Of a DNA stretch of 64,000 bases, positions 31,985 to 42,656 are shown one piece after another (the stretch's first letter is position 1; each line of letters begins with the position of its first letter). This DNA is from Morella rubra (taxonomy: Eukaryota > Streptophyta > Magnoliopsida > Fagales > Myricaceae): contig CM025851.1 in assembly GCA_003952965.2 (NCBI GenBank), positions 30,652,664 to 30,716,663 on the forward strand, read 5' to 3'. The notes under the pieces were generated by a model. That model did not search any database, had not been told where the DNA came from, and saw nothing but the letters and a program-made list of their open reading frames with translations. The position numbers were made by a program, and so were the translations under genes.

Positions 31985-33352
31985 TCTTGTGCTCTTAATG
32001 TAAAACAGTTAGATCTAATATGCTCTAACTTACCACAAAAGTGACACGTAGGAACAAGTTAATGTATAGTGTGTGCCCAATGTGGATTAACATGAGAACG
32101 AATATTCATAGGCTGAAAAGTGGGTTGTTTGCCTTTACTTATCTTTCTCTAAGGAGCTTTGACTTTTGCTTGTTTGACTATAAACATAGTAGGAAAAAAA
32201 TAGTCTTTTGTGGATGATGGAGTATTGCTCTAGGTGTAGCCCAAGCCTTTTTTATTACCAGCAATCAATCCTAGGCTTAGCATGTGGTTATGCTTTTTAG
32301 AGCCACTAGAGAATTGTTGTAATTATGCATTGGATTTCTCCAGTTTAATCTTCACGTTCTTGACCTCATCTTCAGGGGTTGCATTCTTCTCTTTAACTTC
32401 CTCAAGTTCAATAGTGAGATTGTCCTTTTGAAGTTGAATTTCTTGTAATTTCTTAAGGATTCCTTTGTTGTCTTTTTGAAGTTTTAGACTCTCCTTACAC
32501 AACTGATTGTAGGCATCTTACAAGCTTTCTTCAATGTTCACCTCATCATCTAAAGTCTTAGTCTGATAAGAAATTTCCTACATATCAAAAGAATCAATAC
32601 TTTATATAAAAGCCATAAAGCTTTTCCATTCAATGAAGAGGAATTCTCATGATCAGTATTAGAATCAGGTTGATCATCACTTAGTGACACATTTAAGGCT
32701 TCCCCTTTGGACTTAAGATAAGTTGCACATTCTGACCCAACGTGTCCAAAGCCTTAAGATTTAAAACATTGAGTCTTCATGGTCTTGGACTTGCTCGATT
32801 CATGCTTATCTCTTTTCTCTTTTTTATAATTTTTGGAACTCCCCCGAGTCTTTTCAGCACCCTGGTTGAATTTTCTTTGACCACCCCTAGATTTGAAAAG
32901 TTTTATGAAATGTTTAACAATAAGATCGAACTGCTCATCATCCTGCTTGGAGACTACTTCCTCTTTACTAGATTTAAGTGCAATTGACTTATTCTTTTTG
33001 GGCTGAAGTAGAGTCAATTCATAGGTCTGTAGAAAGCCAATGAGCTCTTCAATATTAATTTTATCCAAGTCTTTGCTCTTTCAATTGCAGTGACTTTAGG
33101 CCTAAGGGATCTCATGACTTTTTTTACCACTTGATTTTCTAGAATTTTTTCTCCCAAATTGAAACTTAAATTGACAATGTCATTCAACTCTTCATAAAGC
33201 TCGTCAAATTCATCTTTCATCATGCAAATCTCTTCAAATCTAGTGGTCAACATCTGGAGTTTTGAATTCTTTACCGTAACAATACCTTCATGAGTAGTTT
33301 CAAGAATAACTATCTTTCTCTCATTGATCTCTTCTTTAGACCAAGTACTCAT
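31985..33352 (-). pseudogene. Copia-2 gag with two zinc-knuckle regions, broken
   Basis: The minus strand starts MSTWSKEEINERKIVILETT, continues RFEEICMMKDEFDELYEELN (UBN2-like gag core), and changes frame near 33060 into DKINIEELIGFLQTYELTLL. A basic stretch leads to a damaged knuckle (TQCFKS...GHVGSEC near 32700-32760), then a coiled-coil-like part. A well-formed second knuckle CHFCGKLEHIRSNC lies at about 32000-32050. This layout (gag core, basic region, knuckle, coil, second knuckle) resembles that of Copia-1. Nothing of protease, integrase or RT follows. Confidence 0.75.
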
Positions 33353-33555
33353 GTCTTTAAACTTAGCAAAGCCATTGATATCGGTAGAAGCTATGGACTA
33401 ACCCTTAACATAAGATCCCCAAACACATTTATCTAAGGATTTTAAAAAGGCTCTCATGTGTATTTTCCATAATGCATAATTGCTTCCATCAAAGTAGGGA
33501 GGCACAAATAAGGACTGATTGTAATACATTTAGACGTGGGGTCAAGGATCAAGAT

Positions 33556-33572
33556 CAGGCGCCAATACCAAT
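33556..33572 (-). other. Copia-2 primer binding site
   Basis: ATTGGTATTGGCGCCTG on the minus strand abuts the 5' LTR. It resembles the usual plant primer site TGGTATCAGAGCC, complementary to initiator Met tRNA, but with differences after TGGTAT. Confidence 0.5.
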
Positions 33573-34378
33573 TGAAACAATCCTGTTCATACCCTATTAA
33601 CACCTAGAGGGACAAGGGTGAATATGTGTTACCCCTCTATTTAAAAATCAATGACAATTTTAGAACTAAAATTGTTGAGTCTAGATCTTAATAAATATTA
33701 ATCAATCAACAAAATAAGCAGCGGAATATTAAATCAAATACCAATCACACAAGAGACAAAAATTTTGCTGACGAAGTGGAAAACCTTTGAACTACCATTT
33801 AAAGGAAAACCCACTGCGGGCTAGCAGCTACCAGAAATTCACTAAGAATTAAGACCTTACAACCGTGATTCAGACACGAGCAATCTCCAGGATGGTGATT
33901 GAATATGGAGAACTGGAGAAAATTTGAACTGTTTATGGGCAGAGATCTCTAAAGGATTTTCTCTCTCTAATGAGGCTTGAATAAAACCTGAAATGGCCTT
34001 CTTTTTTTCTTTTCTTGGTCGACCTCTCCATGTATTATAGAGTTGGTTGAGTTTCAAATGAAATTTTGAAATGATGGATTTTTTCTAACAAGAGGGAAAT
34101 TTTTCAAAATAAAAAATTTTCAAAATTGAAATTTTGAAATGGGGGAAATTTTCTGAAATAAGGTAAATTATGCAAAATCAAAATTTTAAAATAATTTTGA
34201 AATTCTCTCAGTCACTTTGAGTGCATGGGGCCAGCTCCTTGTTTTAGCTCTTCATGTCCTCATCCTTTCAAATTTTGAAATTCCTTAATCTCTTGAACAC
34301 TTTGACCAAAATTTAAAATACAACTCAATTTGAATTTAAAATTTAACATGGAATTACGCTAACATGCAAACACTAACA
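33573..34378 (-). repeat. Copia-2 5' LTR
   Basis: 806 bases matching the other LTR apart from an internal deletion of about 170 bases near 33885. It ends CACTAACA at 34378. Confidence 0.85.
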
Positions 34379-34498
34379 CCTGAGAGCTTAGTTCTTCATA
34401 TTGTGCTCACGTGACTCTCAACTTGCATCCGCTCCAATCAATCAACTTTATTGTTATCATAAAAACATTGAACACCAATCACTTCTTCGAAGCCAAGA

Positions 34499-35174
34499 GT
34501 ATTTTTTTTATACAACAATCTCATAACTAGGTGATCAAACGGAGAAGCAAGTGATGTCAATGGAAGCATCGCCTCATCTTCCTATTTTACCTTCACCTCA
34601 AAGTCCAACAGCCTTGTTCAACATTTAAAACTTGTTGAAATGCTCAGGTATATCTATAGTCAAGAGAGCTTGGTAGAGAATGGAAGGTAATATTCTTCTG
34701 CTTGTTTAACGCCCCTAAATTTTATTTTAAGGCCAAAGATTCCCATGAGCTGAACGCTTATTTTTGTATGCATTTATATTTTAAATTTCACTCATGAATG
34801 TGGAAAATATTTTATATTCGTGCATGCATGCTTTTAAGGGAAGTATGGAGAGGCCCATGAGAATAATGACTCAAGATTGTAACCCTAGGCTTTTGGGTGA
34901 AAGCTCGAGTTTAAATAGGAACCAATTATGTGCGCAGTGTTCACCATCTCGTAAGCTATCTCTAAAGGTTTTCGCATACAGACTAGAGTCATGTCGATTG
35001 GCAACATTTAAGACAATAATCCATCTTTCTCTGCCCTTAGAGTAGCTAACTACAGGTTGTAAATTGTTAATTAAAGCTAAGAGTTTAAAATTCCGCAGTT
35101 GGGGGTCAAGTCTACATGCAGCCCAACAAATCTTGACCTAAGAAGTGGTAGAGAGATCCAACCATTTAAAGAGC
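34499..35174. other. Anonymous sequence
   Basis: No gene was recognised. An 83-codon plus-strand frame at 34794-35045 has no recognisable pattern and is probably chance. Confidence 0.3.
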
Positions 35175-35191
35175 AAGTTATTGTCTTTAGT

Positions 35192-36140
35192 AAAAAAAAG
35201 ACCCGACTTTTCTAGAGAGAGAGGCTCATCCTTCTCTCTAGAATCTCCCATCCCCCTTTCCCCTTGTTTTCTTTCCCCACCCCCTTCTCTGATTAGGGGA
35301 GGGGCCTATCTTTCTCCGTGGCCTTTGTGCCCTTTTCCGGCCTTTTTCTAGGCATTTCAGCCAATTTTTTGGTTTTTTTTTTTTTCCGAAATCAAAGGAG
35401 GTTAGATCCTGTTGTCTCGGATGGTCTTTACTGTGCACAGCTACTTTGGATGGATGATGCGCCCTCCAACGGTCATTTCTGGCCAAGTTTGGTGGTGAAC
35501 GATCGGTGCGTGATGCCGCACACGCACGGCCACGCACACGTGGATCTCACGCACCCAGTTCTTTTTACCTCTTTTTTGGTTGGCTTGGCCGGTTTTTGGA
35601 GGACACGCTCCACGCTCTGTTCTGCAGTTGGCTGCCTTTCCTGGCGGTCCTTTCTAGTCTAGTCTGATGCCCATCCGCTGGCGCGTGGAGGACCACGTGC
35701 ACTCACGAGCGCAAGTGCCGCTCATGTGCTGGTTGTTGTTCGTTTGTTTTACAGGCCTCCTCTCCCTCTTTCCTTCTCTTTCTGGGCGGATTTGGTTGAT
35801 TTTCTCCGATGGCTTTGGTTGTCGTTGTGTTGTGCTGCCCGAAACTGTCTCCTTTTCTCCTCCCCTCGTTGCAGCTAGTGCTTGTTTGAAGATTTTCCTA
35901 AAGGAGTCGGATTGTTGTTTTGAATGCCTTTCTTCTAGCGGAAACTGATGTCGCCATGTGCGACGGGTTTGTTGTGTTCCGACCTTTGTGGTTGTTGTGT
36001 GATGGTTCTTGCCTTTATGGCTTATTATAGGGCCTTGTGGTCCGATTAGGTTTTTCGTTGGCCTTTGGGTGGTTTTCGAGTTTGTAATGGCTATTTTTCT
36101 CAGATTTTAATATACTTGTTTGTTGGCTAGAAAAAAAAAA
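35192..36140 (+). mobile_element. Poly-A retroposon with target-site duplication
   Basis: The sequence begins near a TCTAGAGAGAGAGGCTCATC leader typical of plant L1 5' ends, is GC-richer than its surroundings, and ends GCTAG plus about ten A. It is flanked by AGTTATTGTCTTTAGT (35176-35191) and AGTTATCGTCTTCAGT (36141-36156), a 16-base duplication with two differences. It has no L1 coding domains, so it is probably an internally deleted or L1-mobilised non-autonomous copy. The 114-codon frame at 35318-35662 has no family resemblance I can see. Confidence 0.75.
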
Positions 36141-36230
36141 AGTTATCGTCTTCAGTCAACCAATTGCTTCGCTCTCCTATTGAATTGTCCACATTCAACA
36201 AGGGGGAGGTGCCCTTACCCTACCAGGTAG

Positions 36231-37117
36231 TAGGGGTGAACACGTTTGGGCCGGAACTGACCAGGCCGACCGAAACCGGCCCAAAACCAAATGGGCTGGC
36301 CGGTTTGGGTCCAGCCCGGTTCGGTTGTCGATTCCCAAAATCCTAGAACCGATTGGGTTGGTTCGGCCCACGGTTTTGGGTACCCAGAACCGTGGGCCTA
36401 ACCGAACCGAGGGTATAAGGGGATTTCGCCTATTTTTTATTTTTTATTTTTTAATATTAAGTGGGGTGAGGGACGTCTTCTACCACCCCCCAAAAAATTC
36501 CTTTTCTTTCGAATGTTTCCCCCGATGCCCCCTGTACCCCCTTTTTCACAGATCACCCTTCAACCCTTTTCTCTAAAAATTCAAACCCAAGCCGCCCCCC
36601 TCCCGCCGCCCCACACCCCTTTCTCTCTCTCATGCCATTTACGACAAGAATGAGGAAATCAGTGTTGGTCCTACTGGATTTGGTCTCTCTCTCTATAATT
36701 TAAGTTTTTCTGCTCTCTCTCTCTCTAATTTATTTCCTCCCCTCCCCCCATGGTCGTCGTCGTCTCTGTCTCTCTCTCTTTTGGTGGTTGATTATGGATT
36801 ACTAAGTTTTGGTAGTTGTTGGTGGATGATTGCTCTGAGTTTTGGTGGCGGTTGACCGCTGAGTTTTGGTTTCTGTTTGTTCATCAATTTGGGTTTTGTT
36901 TTTTTTTTCATTATTTGTTCTTCATTTTGATTTTCGATCTGTCATTTGAGTGCATAGGGACCGACCAAACACCAACCGACGCCCGATTGCAGTTGATCCG
37001 GCCGGTCTAAAGACCTCTCGGTGCGGTTGTCAGTCCCTATTTTTCATCAACCAAACCCCTTAATTCGGTTGACAGTAGGGGCTGAAAACCGAACCGATGG
37101 GTCAGTTTTCACCCCTA
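36231..37117. mobile_element. Non-autonomous hAT element, 887 bp
   Basis: The ends are TAGGGGTGAA and TTTTCACCCCTA, inverted copies. The flanks CCAGGTAG and CCATGTAG make an 8-bp target duplication with one mismatch, as expected for hAT. Inside, both subterminal regions are rich in GGTTCGG and CCGAACC words, followed by a CT-rich middle. No transposase is present. Confidence 0.85.
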
Positions 37118-37326
37118 CCATGTAGTCTTTGGTCCAAAGAAAAACAAATAGATATGAGTGAACCGAAGGAAATGCGCTTTTTTTCAGAATAGTTTGCCTT
37201 CAGAGAGCTAGGTTAAATCTACGTACGAGGGGCTCATGTTCCAAGCTGCTTTATGGTTGATCATAACTCCGATCGTTCGAGCGTACCCTTGGAGCAAAGC
37301 TCATAATAGGGGTACTCTCTCACTTG

Positions 37327-37398
37327 AAACAAGCAAGCGAGCGAAACCTTTAAATCGAGCAAGCGAGCAAGACTTTCTGTCGAGCAAGCGAACAACTG
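37327..37398 (+). repeat. Short GAGCAAGCGAGC tandem repeats
   Basis: Three to four degenerate copies of CGAGCAAGCGAGCAA separated by short AT-rich pieces. Confidence 0.55.
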
Positions 37399-37600
37399 TT
37401 TAGTGAAACTGCACTTAATGCTTACTTGAGACTTTCAGTGACATAAGCATTTTAGCATAAAGATTAAACAAAGTATTGGCTTAACACATACGTCTTCTAG
37501 CTCCTATACCCTGGGGGAGGTGAATCAGAGCAGTCAGGCAGCCCTGGTAAGCTCTCCTGTAGCTAACAGGAAGGAAAAGAGGGAGAGGAGAGGGGGGGAA

Positions 37601-37628
37601 GGGGGGGGGGGGGGGGGGGGGGGGGGGG
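37601..37628 (+). repeat. G28 homopolymer after a purine tract
   Basis: A purine-rich stretch from about 37569 passes into 28 consecutive G. Confidence 0.9.
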
Positions 37629-37651
37629 TTGTTGGGTTGTGGAATTACGCT

Positions 37652-37808
37652 CGTGCATTCAATCATAAATAGCTACTTATTATATAATTATAAGGGACTA
37701 CAATAAAGACCTTCATAAAGACATAGTTATACCGTGCATTCAACCATAAATAGCTATTATTTAAAGAATGAAGTACCACACTAAAGACCTTCAGAAAGAT
37801 GTGGTTAT
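37652..37808 (+). repeat. Diverged tandem duplication of about 78 bp
   Basis: Two units start GTGCATTCAA(T/C)CATAAATAGCTA and end AAAGACCTTCA(T/G)AAAGA..TGGTTAT or its variant, meeting near 37732. Indels separate the copies. Confidence 0.7.
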
Positions 37809-38139
37809 CTATTCCTTGAGGATCTAGCACTTGGTTTACAACTTAAAAATTCTGGCATCCTCCCGAACATTCACATGCACCAATCTATGATTTCCTCGAT
37901 CGGGCTTGGATTTACTCTAGAGTTCTCTTCCATAAAAATGTGAGTGAATATCTCTACTGATCAGCGAATCTGTTAAAAACAATGCATAAAAATTACAAAA
38001 TGAAGACTTGAAGAATTTACATACACCAAATATGCTAATGCTTGTTGTCTGATAGTCTTCTAGCTTTCCTATTTTCACCAACTCGAATACAAGATTGTTG
38101 ATCATTTATGCCAACTTTTGAATAGCGAATGCTGGGCTC

Positions 38140-38304
38140 TTATTCTGATTTACGCTTCATGTTTGCTTTCTCCTCTTTTATTGGCTTTAATACCAACCTA
38201 AATATCCAGACTGCCAATAAAGTCGCCTCAATCGGGGCAAGCCAGTATACAAGTATATGCTCCTTGGTTATATGTTCCCCACGGGCATAAGCCCATCCCA
38301 TGAC
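38140..38304 (-). CDS. SIP2-1: SIP2;1 exon 3
   Basis: Encodes residues 183-236, VMGWAYARGEHITKEH through YWLAPIEATLLAVWIF to the basic tail, then TAA at 38142-38140. Confidence 0.93.
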   Translation of the reverse strand, partial: VMGWAYARGEHITKEHILVYWLAPIEATLLAVWIFRLVLKPIKEEKANMKRKSE

Positions 38305-41300
38305 CTAAATAAATCAGAAAAATATACCTGCTTAATGTTATGTAATTGAAATTAAGGCAGGTAAATATATAAAGAAAAGGAACATCTGAAAATCTTAATA
38401 ATTGCATATACTTACAGAGGCTGGGTTCATACATCCACCAGTCAAATCAGAGCCAAGAATATGAAGGGTTAACTTGGAGACACTAGAGATCCAAGTCTTC
38501 ATGAAGAAACTTCCAGGGATTTTTGTGGCCAGACTAAGTGAAATGATAACAATTACAAATGTTAGGAATCCCTCTGTCAGTGCACCTCGATGTATGTCAA
38601 CTTTTAAATACGACCCAAGTCCTATTTCAGGGAAGGTCTCAATAATGAGCCTAACTCCAGTAATAGATCCTAACACCTGGAGAGAAAGGAAGGCCAAAAC
38701 CATGTAAAATACAAATATATAAGGAAAAACGAATTGGCCCATAAGGAACTAGCTACAGGTTGAATGGATTGGAAATAATTTTCAATGTACTTTTCAGAAA
38801 TCAAAGTCCCTCTACTCCAGAAAATTTTTCGTTGAGATTCCTGATCACAGGACATGAGCAATCATCATCATTGTTTGTCCAACTTAATTTTCTCGCACAG
38901 CCATGCAATGTCTTGTAACTGTATCACTAAACAAATTGAATCCCAAGATTGGCAGCACATTTCATCCCAAGCAAAGAAGATAGGCAAAGCAAGAGACCCA
39001 TATAAGAAGCCAGACTCATTGAAAATAAGACAACTCTCTCCTTTGTTTATTCGAGTTGTAGTACATCAAAAATATGCAACAACAATGATCCTGTTTCTTC
39101 ACGATGCATGTGCAGTACAAGCAACAACACGAGTCTGGATCAGAAGTGACTACGATTTCCACGAAATCAATCTACTTACGATCCTTGCAACCTTGTAATA
39201 CACTTGCCTATATATGTACTTTATATATCTAGTTCTGTTTATCTGTCTTTAGGGGTCATGTAATTTTTGTTTGGACAAATTACAATAAACCTCTCAAACA
39301 ACCACCCTATTCTGCTCTTCTCAAATGCCCCCGTAAGCTATAACTCGCTACAACTCAACCCCAAAACTAAGTTTCCGTTACAATTCTATCCCCTTACTTA
39401 TTGGATTCGTTATGTCAAACAGTTTTCATCTCATGTGACCTTCTCCATATGTTAAAAGACAAATATACCCGAAATGTGCCCGTTTACTTAGCCCTAAATT
39501 GGTTCAATAGTGAATTGAATATTTTGTTGTGTCTCTATTCAAGTGGGGACCACATTCTACCTTCCAACTTAGCAGTCGTTTTTTTATTTTCCTACACGAA
39601 TGGGGGCATATTTTTCTTTTTACCATATGAGGAGGGTCACGTGGAACGAAAACCGTTCGACATAATGGCTCTAGCAAGTAGAGAATGAAATTGTAATGGA
39701 AACTTGACTTTAGGGGGTGAATTGTAGCAACTTATAGTTTTATAGGGTATTTGAGAATAGAGTATTAGTTCGAGGAGAATTATTGTCATTTGCCCCTTTT
39801 TTTCTTCTTTATTTGTTTTTGCATAGGCAGATAGAATGTCTTCTATTATTATTATTATTATTTTCTGTTTATGAATTTAGGTCTATGTCTACATATGTAC
39901 TAGGGTTACAAGACCTGTTAGGTAAGTAAATTTCAGTGCTAAAACATTTATACTGATAAATTATATCAGAATACAAAGATTCTTTATGGGATATCTTTCC
40001 TTCAAATGGTATTATCATCTACACATGGAATATAGTAGTACTAGTGTTCTACATTTTAAGGACATAATATAAGCAGGTTATTCTTAAACACGTTATCACC
40101 ATGACCTGGTGATGTCCTAAACAAATATGAGGAATGCCAAAAACTGTTAGTCACAATTGGAGCTCCCTCCAAATGCTTGCATAGCCCAATTCAGCCAAGT
40201 TCATCTCGAACATACTACTCAACATATCCCCATGCAAGGGTTTTTTAACCGAAATGCAACAATGTATAATATTAGCACCCACTCTCTAATCTCATTGGTT
40301 AATGATGCATGTAAGTGTAATGATATAGAGCTATGCAGCTCTTCTTTGTAGATCAATCAATTTTCCAAATATGAAAATTCTCACGACCCAAGAATGCACA
40401 AGTCAAAATGCCACAAAAGCCTTAGTAATACCGCTATCCTACCTTGCTACAACATTTTTCTCTCCCATTAGCCAAAACTGCTATCAATATGAGGACTATC
40501 AAAACAGTTTTTGCAGGACAGATCCCTCAAAACAAGCATTCAACTCCAACCAAGAATACCTAATCTAACTTGGGTAATGAAGGTAACTCTTTAAAACCTA
40601 AAAATTATCTCAGTCTACACAAATTTTAGCAATGAAACAAAAGAATCTTGAAAGTCATAATATGAGGGATCATCGTAGCTGTCCATCCTTCTTAATCCAT
40701 GGCTTTACTAACGAATGAAACCATAGATCAAAAGCTCGGAAAACCATCAAGTTCAAGATTTGAGAAACCCTCTCAGTTTTGAAGCAATAAAAAAGAGGTG
40801 TGCCAAAATAACTATCATAAAGCAACATCAAGCAAGATAATAAAGCTTCTCAAGCCCAAGAAGCACTGAGCGACCCAACATAGCAAAATATGTCTCCATA
40901 TTAAGGATGGTTAAGAAGTATCTTACGACCTCGCCTTTTTCCATTTTCTGGCTTAAGTTTTTAGCAGCCAAAACAAACGATAAATAGGAAAGCCACTAAA
41001 TTCTGCTCCTATTGATTTCCCAGTAATTGCAGGAAAAGAAAATAAGCTAAGGACAAATGATATATGTGGTAGGACCAGAACAAATATAAGAGTTCTGAAA
41101 GCATTACTTATACCATTACTTTTCAAGAGCGTTGTCGACAAGCATTGTGATATTTGGTAAATAAAACCCTTCGTCGCCGACCAAACAAGAAAATAAAGCA
41201 AACCTAGTTCACAAATCCATCCAATACATTTGATAATCAGACAACGCTCAACACCCTAATAAAGAAAACAAACTCATTTTTCAATTAATAAGCCCATCTA

Positions 41301-41636
41301 CCGGCGAAAATATTGTTTCACATAATCAATCGAAAGCAACAGAGAGCTAACCTGAACTGGGATTCTAGCACCGACGTCAAAGAGGAAGCGGCTGAAATTC
41401 CCAGAAATGGCACCAGCCAACACGGTGAGAGGATTGTAGGTCCCACCTTTGGTAATCTTACCCAAGAACGCGAAAAAAAACATGTTGATGATGGACAGCA
41501 CGCACTTGATGACCTCACCGCTGGTTTGATGGCCTAACCCCAAAAACTTGTTCACAAAGATCTTAATCAGAGCCCCTGACCACATCCACATGAAAGAGAT
41601 TATGAAATCTGAGACCAGCAAACCAACCGCCCCCAT
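38140..41636 (-). CDS. SIP2-1: Small basic intrinsic protein aquaporin, SIP2;1 type
   Basis: A three-exon gene: 41636-41352, 38676-38416 and 38304-38140, joined in phase 0, encodes 236 residues. The Arabidopsis relative has 237. All splice borders are GT..AG (CAG|GTTAGC, TCCAG|GTG, TCT|GTAAGT, TTTAG|GTC). The protein starts MGAVGLLVSDFIISFMWMW. The first pore motif is NPL at residues 68-70 (GGTYNPLTVL) and the second is NPA at 179-181 (GGCMNPAS). NPL in place of the first NPA is the mark of the SIP2 subclass. ALTEG and IPGSFFMKTW are also conserved. The C-terminus is lysine-rich (ANMKRKSE). Plant SIP2 proteins are six-helix channels reported in the endoplasmic reticulum membrane. The ATG at 41636 is chosen because it aligns with the family start; the codon two before it is not ATG. 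Intron 1 is 2,675 bases and contains a MITE. Confidence 0.95.
38416..38676 (-). CDS. SIP2-1: SIP2;1 exon 2
   Basis: Encodes residues 96-182, from VLGSITGVRLI to GGCMNPAS, including the second pore motif NPA. The acceptor is TCCAG|GTG and the donor TCT|GTAAGT. Confidence 0.93.
39272..39796. mobile_element. MITE in intron 1 of SIP2;1
   Basis: Long inverted arms of about 210 bases. Left words such as CTATTCTGCTCTTCTCAAAT, GCTACAACTC and AAGTTTCCGTTACAATT are matched on the other strand by CTCTATTCTCAAAT, GCTACAATTC and AAGTTTCCATTACAATT at the right. No coding. The element is spliced out with the intron. Confidence 0.75.
39845..39864 (+). repeat. (ATT)n microsatellite
   Basis: About six ATT units in intron 1 of SIP2;1, just after the MITE. 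Confidence 0.8.
41352..41636 (-). CDS. SIP2-1: SIP2;1 exon 1
   Basis: Encodes residues 1-95, with two hydrophobic helices and the NPL pore loop, ending ARIPVQ. The donor is CAG|GTTAGC. Confidence 0.93.
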
Positions 41637-42277
41637 CTTCAAACAAGATATCTGAGTTTTCTCCGTCTGACTTTTTTCTTTTCTTGTCTGGTCTTTGCTC
41701 TTCTAATTTGTTTGTTGGCCACGAGTTATGTTTCTCTCCTTGGCTACGGTGATATCCGGCGACTGAATTTATCAATTCGCAGGATAGCGTTTCACCATTT
41801 CATGTAGGAAGGGAGATTGTTCGGAAAACATGGGGTCCATGGCGGAATTTCCCGTGTTCTTGAGTATTGACCAGTTTCCGGTCCAAGGATGTTTTTGGGT
41901 AAAGCAGACCTCAAAGGCGTAGACACACACATTTGACCCTAAATATTCTGCGCGTGAACATGTTTGTCGGGGCAGGTGATGTTCACCTAATTCCCTCTTC
42001 TGTTTGGGAGCTGCTTGCCTTCCGTCTCGGGAGTTGCCGTTTCCGAGTCCGTCCTTCTCCAAGTTCTTTTTAGGTGACTCTCCCACCAGTACAAATTTAA
42101 GAAGTAAAGGTAAATTGTTTAAATTTATGTAAAAGAATGACTGTAATTTAAATAAATAAATTTAATATTGTAAGACTAGGTACATTATTTAATAAGGCGA
42201 AGAGTAATCCCGGCGATGCGAAGAGTTGAAATTTTGGTGGAAAATAATTCAAGAAGAGGTGCAGTAGAAGCAATTAA
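41637..42277 (-). promoter_or_regulatory. 5' UTR and promoter region of SIP2;1
   Basis: The first 100 or so bases upstream of the ATG are purine-rich and leader-like. Further upstream (41770-42086) the sequence is GC-richer and has open frames on both strands (104 codons on minus; a short plus frame starting MGSMAEFPVFLSIDQFPVQG at about 41830). I do not recognise either. No TATA box could be assigned with confidence. Confidence 0.35.
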
Positions 42278-42656
42278 GGGTTAAAAATATTTTCGCTCTC
42301 TAATTATTTAGATTCTGAGACTTTACACTCTAAATTATTAATTTCGTTATATTTGACTCATCAACTACTAACCGTTTGCATTTTATATTTCCTACCGTTA
42401 ATTTAGATAGAAATTACTATTTTTTATTCAATAAAATGACAATTTTACCCTCATAATTTTTTATAATTATATTTTGAATATAAATAAATTTGTCATTTCA
42501 CAAAATAAAATAGTAATTTTCGTTTAAATTAACGGTAGAAAATACAAAGTGTAAACGATTAGTAGTCGAGAGACGAAATATAATGAAATTGAAAATTTAT
42601 GATGTAAAGTATCAAAACTCTAATAGTTAGAGACAAAAAAATATATTTTTCTCACC
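42278..42656. mobile_element. MITE with long inverted arms, about 380 bp
   Basis: The left arm contains ACCGTTTGCATTTTATATTT, CTACCGTTAATTTA and AAATTACTATTTT. The right arm carries the same words on the other strand (TCGTTTACACTTTGTATTTT, CTACCGTTAATTTA, AAATTACTATTTT). It lies upstream of SIP2;1. Confidence 0.75.

Larger units (their letters stand above)
28996..34378 (-). mobile_element. Copia-2, non-autonomous LTR element with gag but no pol
   Basis: Two direct repeats define it: the 3' LTR at 28996-29990 and the 5' LTR at 33573-34378. Both contain CCCTATTAACAC, GTTGAGTCTAGATCT and AAAATAAGCAGCGGAATATT, and end CACTAACA or TACTAACA. A primer-site-like ATTGGTATTGGCGCC lies next to the 5' LTR, and a polypurine tract AAAGGGGAGTT lies next to the 3' LTR. 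The interior carries only gag sequence. A matching target duplication was not found. Confidence 0.85.
26863..34498 (-). mobile_element. Outer Copia-type LTR interrupted by two later elements
   Basis: The left part (26863-26913 and 28057-28995) starts TGTAAGTTCTAGGATTAAG, like the Copia-1 LTR start TGTAAATCCTAGAATTAAG, and carries GGTCGACC-type words near 28742-28880. The right part (34379-34498) has TTATTGTTATCATAAAAAC and ends near GCCAAGA, like the Copia-1 LTR end. The Pack-MULE and Copia-2 account for the intervening sequence. What remains (about 1.1 kb) equals one LTR, so it is probably a solo LTR. No target duplication could be matched. Confidence 0.6.
37118..38139. other. 3' flank of the SIP2;1 gene, with repeats
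   Basis: Contains the GAGCAAGCGAGC repeats, a G-run and an 80-base duplication listed separately. The sequence from about 37850 to 38139 may include the SIP2;1 3' UTR. No polyadenylation site could be fixed. Confidence 0.4.

Noticed and set aside
35318-35662. 114-codon plus-strand frame in GC-richer DNA
   Set aside because: No domain or family resemblance could be seen, and it lies entirely inside the poly-A retroposon, so a host gene is not supported.
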